From positions 1 through 64,000 of the forward strand of contig PUFA01000555.1 of the NCBI GenBank assembly GCA_003508835.1: DNA of 64,000 nt, written 5' to 3'. The notes under the pieces were generated by a model. The model had not been told where the DNA came from. It was given only the letters and a program-made list of their open reading frames with translations, and searched no databases. Made by a program: the position numbers and the translations under genes. Source of the stretch: Eonycteris spelaea. Lineage: Eukaryota; Chordata; Mammalia; Chiroptera; Pteropodidae. Shown here one piece after another: positions 60,440-64,000 of the stretch (positions are counted from its first letter, which is position 1; the number at the start of each line of letters is the position of its first letter).

Positions 60440-61140
60440 TGGGTGGTCTGCAATTCTATCCGGAATTAGCATCAGATTCAAATTAAGGGCTCAGTCCACA
60501 AGATTGCCTCCACTTTAGATGCCACAAGTCTAGGCCTCTTATGTTTGTGACTGACCTGCTATAAATCAGGGGTTCCACCACCCCTCCTCAGGTTCAATTT
60601 GCTAGAACAGCTCACAGAACTCAGGAAAGTGCTTTACTATTACTCATTTATTATAAAGAATACAACTCAGGAACAGCCAAATCAGAGACACATAGGACAA
60701 GGTACAGAAAGGGCACAGAGCTTCCATCCTCTCTGGGTACACCACCCTCCCAGCAACTCCATATGTTCAACAACTGGGAAGTTCTCCAAACCTTTTCAGT
60801 TAGGGTTTTATGAAGGCTTCATTACATGGGTATGATTGATTAGATCACTGGCCAGTGGTGATTAACTCAACCTCGACACCTCTCACATCCCTGACGTCAG
60901 AGGGTGAAACTGAAAGTTCCAATCCTTGGGATCCTCTGGCAACCAGGCTTTCCATCCTTAGGGATTTTATGAATTAACAAAAGATATGCTTTTCATTTTT
61001 ATCACTCTGGTGTTATTTCAAAAAACTGGGGACAAAACCCTAATATTACAAAAGATGTTCCTTTCACTTATTCCAGAGATGTTTCAAGAGCTGAGGATGA
61101 AGACCAAAATATATTATTTACTGTATCACAATATCAGTGT
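60440..61140 (-). mobile_element. ERVL-type LTR copy B
   Basis: Same phrase order as copy A at 43290: agaacagctcacagaactca, gcttccatcctctctgggta, ccatatgttcaacaactggg, gattgattagatcactggcc. Diverged, same orientation. Confidence 0.65.
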
Positions 61141-61454
61141 AGGTTTTGACAGTACAGGCAGAAAAAATGAAAAGGTTTTGCTTCCTGGTTCTGGTATGCT
61201 TGCTTGGCTGGCTCTTGCAGCATCTGCTTCTCCAGCATGGTCAACTTCCCTATGTCTGGCTCCTGCAGTGGGGTTGTCTCTGGCCTCAGGCCCTCACAGT
61301 GCTCACAGCCTCTCCAGGGCCTGGCTCCTGCAGTGCGCAATGGGCAGCAGATTCCCCAGAAACCCCTTCCTGCACTGTAGCAGTTTTATAGCTGAGTACC
61401 TGTGGTGACACACTTCCCTGTGAACAGCCTTCTCCAGTAACCCTAGAGCAGCAA

Positions 61455-61668
61455 GCAGTCCCCAACCTTTCGCACCAAAGACCAGTGCTCCTATGAGAAT
61501 CTAATGCCTGATGATCTGAGGTGGAGCTGAGGCGCTGACACTAGCGCTGGGGAGCGGCTGCAAAGATAGATGTTTTGCTCACTCGACCATTGCTCACCTC
61601 CTGCTGTGTGGCCTGTTTCCTAACAGGCACAGACAGGTACTGGTCCACAGCCCCAGGGTTGGGGACTC
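61455..61668. mobile_element. hAT-Charlie MER1-type relic
   Basis: Both termini are visible: cagtccccaacctttcgcac at the left and ggtccacagccccagggttg then gggactcctt at the right, with the internal phrase cctatgagaatctaatgcct. The ends are inverted versions of each other as in Charlie/MER1-type elements; the middle is deleted. Confidence 0.7.
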
Positions 61669-62277
61669 CTTCCCTAGAGGATACATTTCTAGCAGGTTCT
61701 GTGGAATGGCACCACAGTGACTTCTCTACCATTCAACAGGCTACATCCATACCTCTCCGTCTAGATTTAGGCACTGAAGTTGGGGTGGGGATCTTCCTTG
61801 GGTCCTCTATCGCAGCCTTAGGGGGGGTGTCTTCCTTGAGTACGCCATCTTGGCCCCCTGTATTCTTAAGTCCTCTTACTTCTATCCCTCATTATCCCTA
61901 TCCATGTTAAATAATTCGATTCAAACCTTATGTGTGGTTTCTCTCTCCTGATTGAACCCAAATACTGAATTGCCTTGAAGATAGACTTTGGGGAGTAGCA
62001 ACTGGAGACCACAGACCCACAAAAAACAGGATTTGGGGGTGGTTTGCTCATGCCTCTTGGTTTTGAGCTCAGTGCTCTTTAAATGGGAAATTGGATGACA
62101 GTAATTCATGGCATGCAGGGGGATCACAATGAATCAAGATGTGCCAAAGGAAAAATGTGCTTAGGGAGGCCAAGTGGCTGCTGCACTTGACCACTGTACC
62201 AGTAACAATGATCATAAAGGCAGGCGTTGGGTGGATTCTGGAGCTCACTTGAGTGCTTACAAAGAGAAAAATTACAA
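61669..62277. other. Unassigned sequence before a 5S SINE
   Basis: No gene is seen. Text at 61921-61960 resembles 30185-30225 and may be part of an LTR-type repeat. Confidence 0.35.
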
Positions 62278-62414
62278 GTCTACAGCCATGCCACCCTGAA
62301 CATGCTGATGCCATCTGATCTCAGAAGCTAAGGAGGGTTGGGCCTGGTTAGTACTTGGATGGGAGACTACCTACGAATACCAGGTGCTGCAGGCGTTTAA
62401 AAAATGTTTTTTTT
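62278..62414 (+). mobile_element. 5S rRNA-derived SINE, short type
   Basis: Head tctacagccatgccaccctg, then ctcagaagctaaggagggtt, cttggatgggagactaccta and ggtgctgcaggcgtt, followed by a mixed A/T tail. Flank aaattacaa at 62269-62277 and 62415-62423. Confidence 0.92.
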
Positions 62415-62423
62415 AAATTACAA

Positions 62424-63394
62424 ACTCAAGTCCACTCTCAGCTCCTCACGGTCTGAGAATGAGAGCTTCCATAACCCTAAAAAACTATTTCTTATAGTTG
62501 CAAGCCTGATATTCCTGAAATCAACTGTACAGGATGATTTACAATGACAGTTGAATTCAGTCTCAAGTTTCTCACGTGAAAAGGCATTGATAATGGGACC
62601 TGAAACTTGGAATGTAGATATCTGTTTGAACCCAGTTGAAAACTGACAATCTTGAACCTCTCAAGTCATTCTGAACCCCCTTACCAGTTAAAATAGCTTT
62701 GCATGCAGGGTCTGAAGAAATGAAGAAATGCTTAAAAATCATGGGATAACCTTGCCTGCAGATTTCTTTAAAGATAATGCTATTCTTCAGATCAACCACA
62801 ACCACCTCCAGCTGTCACTAGACCCACAACTAGGTCAAATCTCAGCATGCTCCAGGCAGCCAAGTAATATACTACAAGCAAGAAATAAATAACTTACACA
62901 CCAAACTGGGAGGGTGAATGGGTAAATGATGGGGGATGCATACCAAATACTATGCTATAGTTATAAATGGTTAATTATATGTATATTTTTGCAACATCAC
63001 TAAATCTTAAAACATAGTGATGTTAGAATGAGAAATATAACACCATACCATCTAAGTAAATACAACGCATGTGCATAAGACATCAATATACATTCAATAA
63101 GAACACATGCAAAGGAAATACATTAAATGCATTAGAATGGCTACCACGGGGCCGGGTGGAAAATGGGAATGGGAATAAAAAGTGAAAATAAAATGAGTAG
63201 GACCCTGTGTGGACTAATCACAATAACGTGCAAAAATAATTGAGAACTATTACTCAGGAGAAAAAGGAAAAATCTTTGCTTTCAGTAGGGATTCTCAGTT
63301 CTTGCCAAGATGTTGATCTAACATAAGGTGCTGGTGCTCTCTTCCAATTCCAGCTCTCAAGATGATATATATTGAGGAAAACTGACAGATGACA
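62424..63394. other. Unassigned sequence
   Basis: No gene is seen. The part at 62880-63200 (tgggtaaatgatgggggatg; taaatgcattagaatggcta) has the flavour of an old LINE 3' region but is not assigned. Confidence 0.35.
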
Positions 63395-63580
63395 AAATGT
63401 ACTATTTATTCAGCATTTACCATGTGCCAAGGAGGATTAACTCATTTAATCTAATCAGATGATGAGATTAGATATAATCATCCCCATTTTACAGATGAGG
63501 AAACAAGTATAGAGAGGTTAAGTAACCTGCCCAAGGTCATACACCTGGTAATGCTGAGGTTGAAATTTGAACTCAGATTT
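63395..63580 (-). mobile_element. MIR, well preserved
   Basis: Reverse MIR: ttaccatgtgccaaggagga, catccccattttacagatga, ggaaacaagtatagagaggt, taacctgcccaaggtcatac, tttgaactcagattt. Confidence 0.85.
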
Positions 63581-64000
63581 TCTCTAACACCGAGAGAGAC
63601 TGAAGGGCGAGTCTGGGGTGCGGATGGAGGTCAGGGGAGAGAGGCCTAAAAATGGAAGAGCGGCAGGCACCTTGAGCAATTATGTCAGGAAAAATTTCTA
63701 ATTGTGCTTTTTCCCCCCTTCCTCAACATTGTTCTGGAAGATCATCCTCTATCTCATCACCATAGCAAGATGGAGCATAGCAGAACCCAGCCAGCTACAG
63801 GTGGGACACATTAAGGTAGCATTGGCGCTGCTGGAGTGGGAGCTTATTACATGCACAGGCCGTGTTATCCCCCACTCCAATCACGCACACACTGAAATCC
63901 CGAGCGTACATCTTGAACTAGTAAATATAACCTCAAGGCAGGTATTTGGCCATGATTTTTCTTGAGGAATCTGACTAGCAGTGGCATCAGGTGTTTCCCA
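63581..64000. other. Unassigned sequence at the window edge
   Basis: Slightly GC-richer than average. An 87-codon ORF at 63702-63965 on the + strand has no recognised family and no splice support. Confidence 0.35.

Noticed and set aside
1..64000. CRISPR array, prophage or bacterial operon
   Set aside because: No regularly spaced direct repeats or gene-dense layout; the content is plainly mammalian.

Overview
This is a mammalian nuclear window, most likely from an Old World fruit bat (Pteropodidae). The key evidence is five SINE copies whose heads are recognisable 5S rRNA genes. Two of them carry an extra 3' module, and four have clear target-site duplications. As I recall the literature, 5S-derived SINEs of this kind (MEG-RS and MEG-RL) were described in megabats and not in microbats. 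The rest is ordinary for a mammal: AT-rich, intron-containing and packed with L1, MIR, L2, MaLR/ERVL and hAT-Charlie copies. The ARHGEF6 match implies X-chromosome DNA.

Gene content is sparse. I can support one host gene, ARHGEF6 (alpha-PIX, a Rac1/Cdc42 exchange factor), on the minus strand. Coding exon 1 is at 21269-21432 and coding exon 2 at 19976-20059. Exon 2 is exactly 28 codons with good splice sites at both ends. Exon 1 is one base short (164 nt, where 55 codons need 165): an A run in the CH domain has lost a base, so the written reading frame stops a few codons later. It is either a consensus error or a true disabling frameshift. DNA below 19976 is downstream intron; I did not find exon 3. 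DNA above about 21.6 kb is upstream or intergenic.

Layout. 1-12.5 kb: intronic sequence with L2/MIR fragments, L1 3' ends, a tRNA-Glu-like relic and a MER5A split by an L1. 12.56-13.96 kb: a strong CpG island inside the gene with a GCA-rich triplet tract and a 227-codon ATG ORF of doubtful status, possibly an internal promoter. 14-20 kb: L1 fragments and three MIRs. 19.98-21.43 kb: ARHGEF6 exons 2 and 1. 21.6-26.6 kb: upstream DNA with L2 and L1 pieces. 26.6-36.4 kb: L1 copies on both strands, one with an internal ORF2 deletion, and nested MaLR-type LTRs. 36.4-42.5 kb: two decayed endogenous retroviral pol regions in opposite orientation. 43-44.3 kb: an LTR and a 5S SINE. 44.3-58.1 kb: a dense pile of nested L1s, including an old + strand element (46.8-54.3 kb) broken by a 5S SINE and a younger L1. 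58-64 kb: MaLR/ERVL LTRs, a Charlie relic, a 5S SINE and a MIR.

Repeat family names rest on remembered consensus features, not on a database search. Boundaries without target-site duplications are approximate, to some tens of bases.
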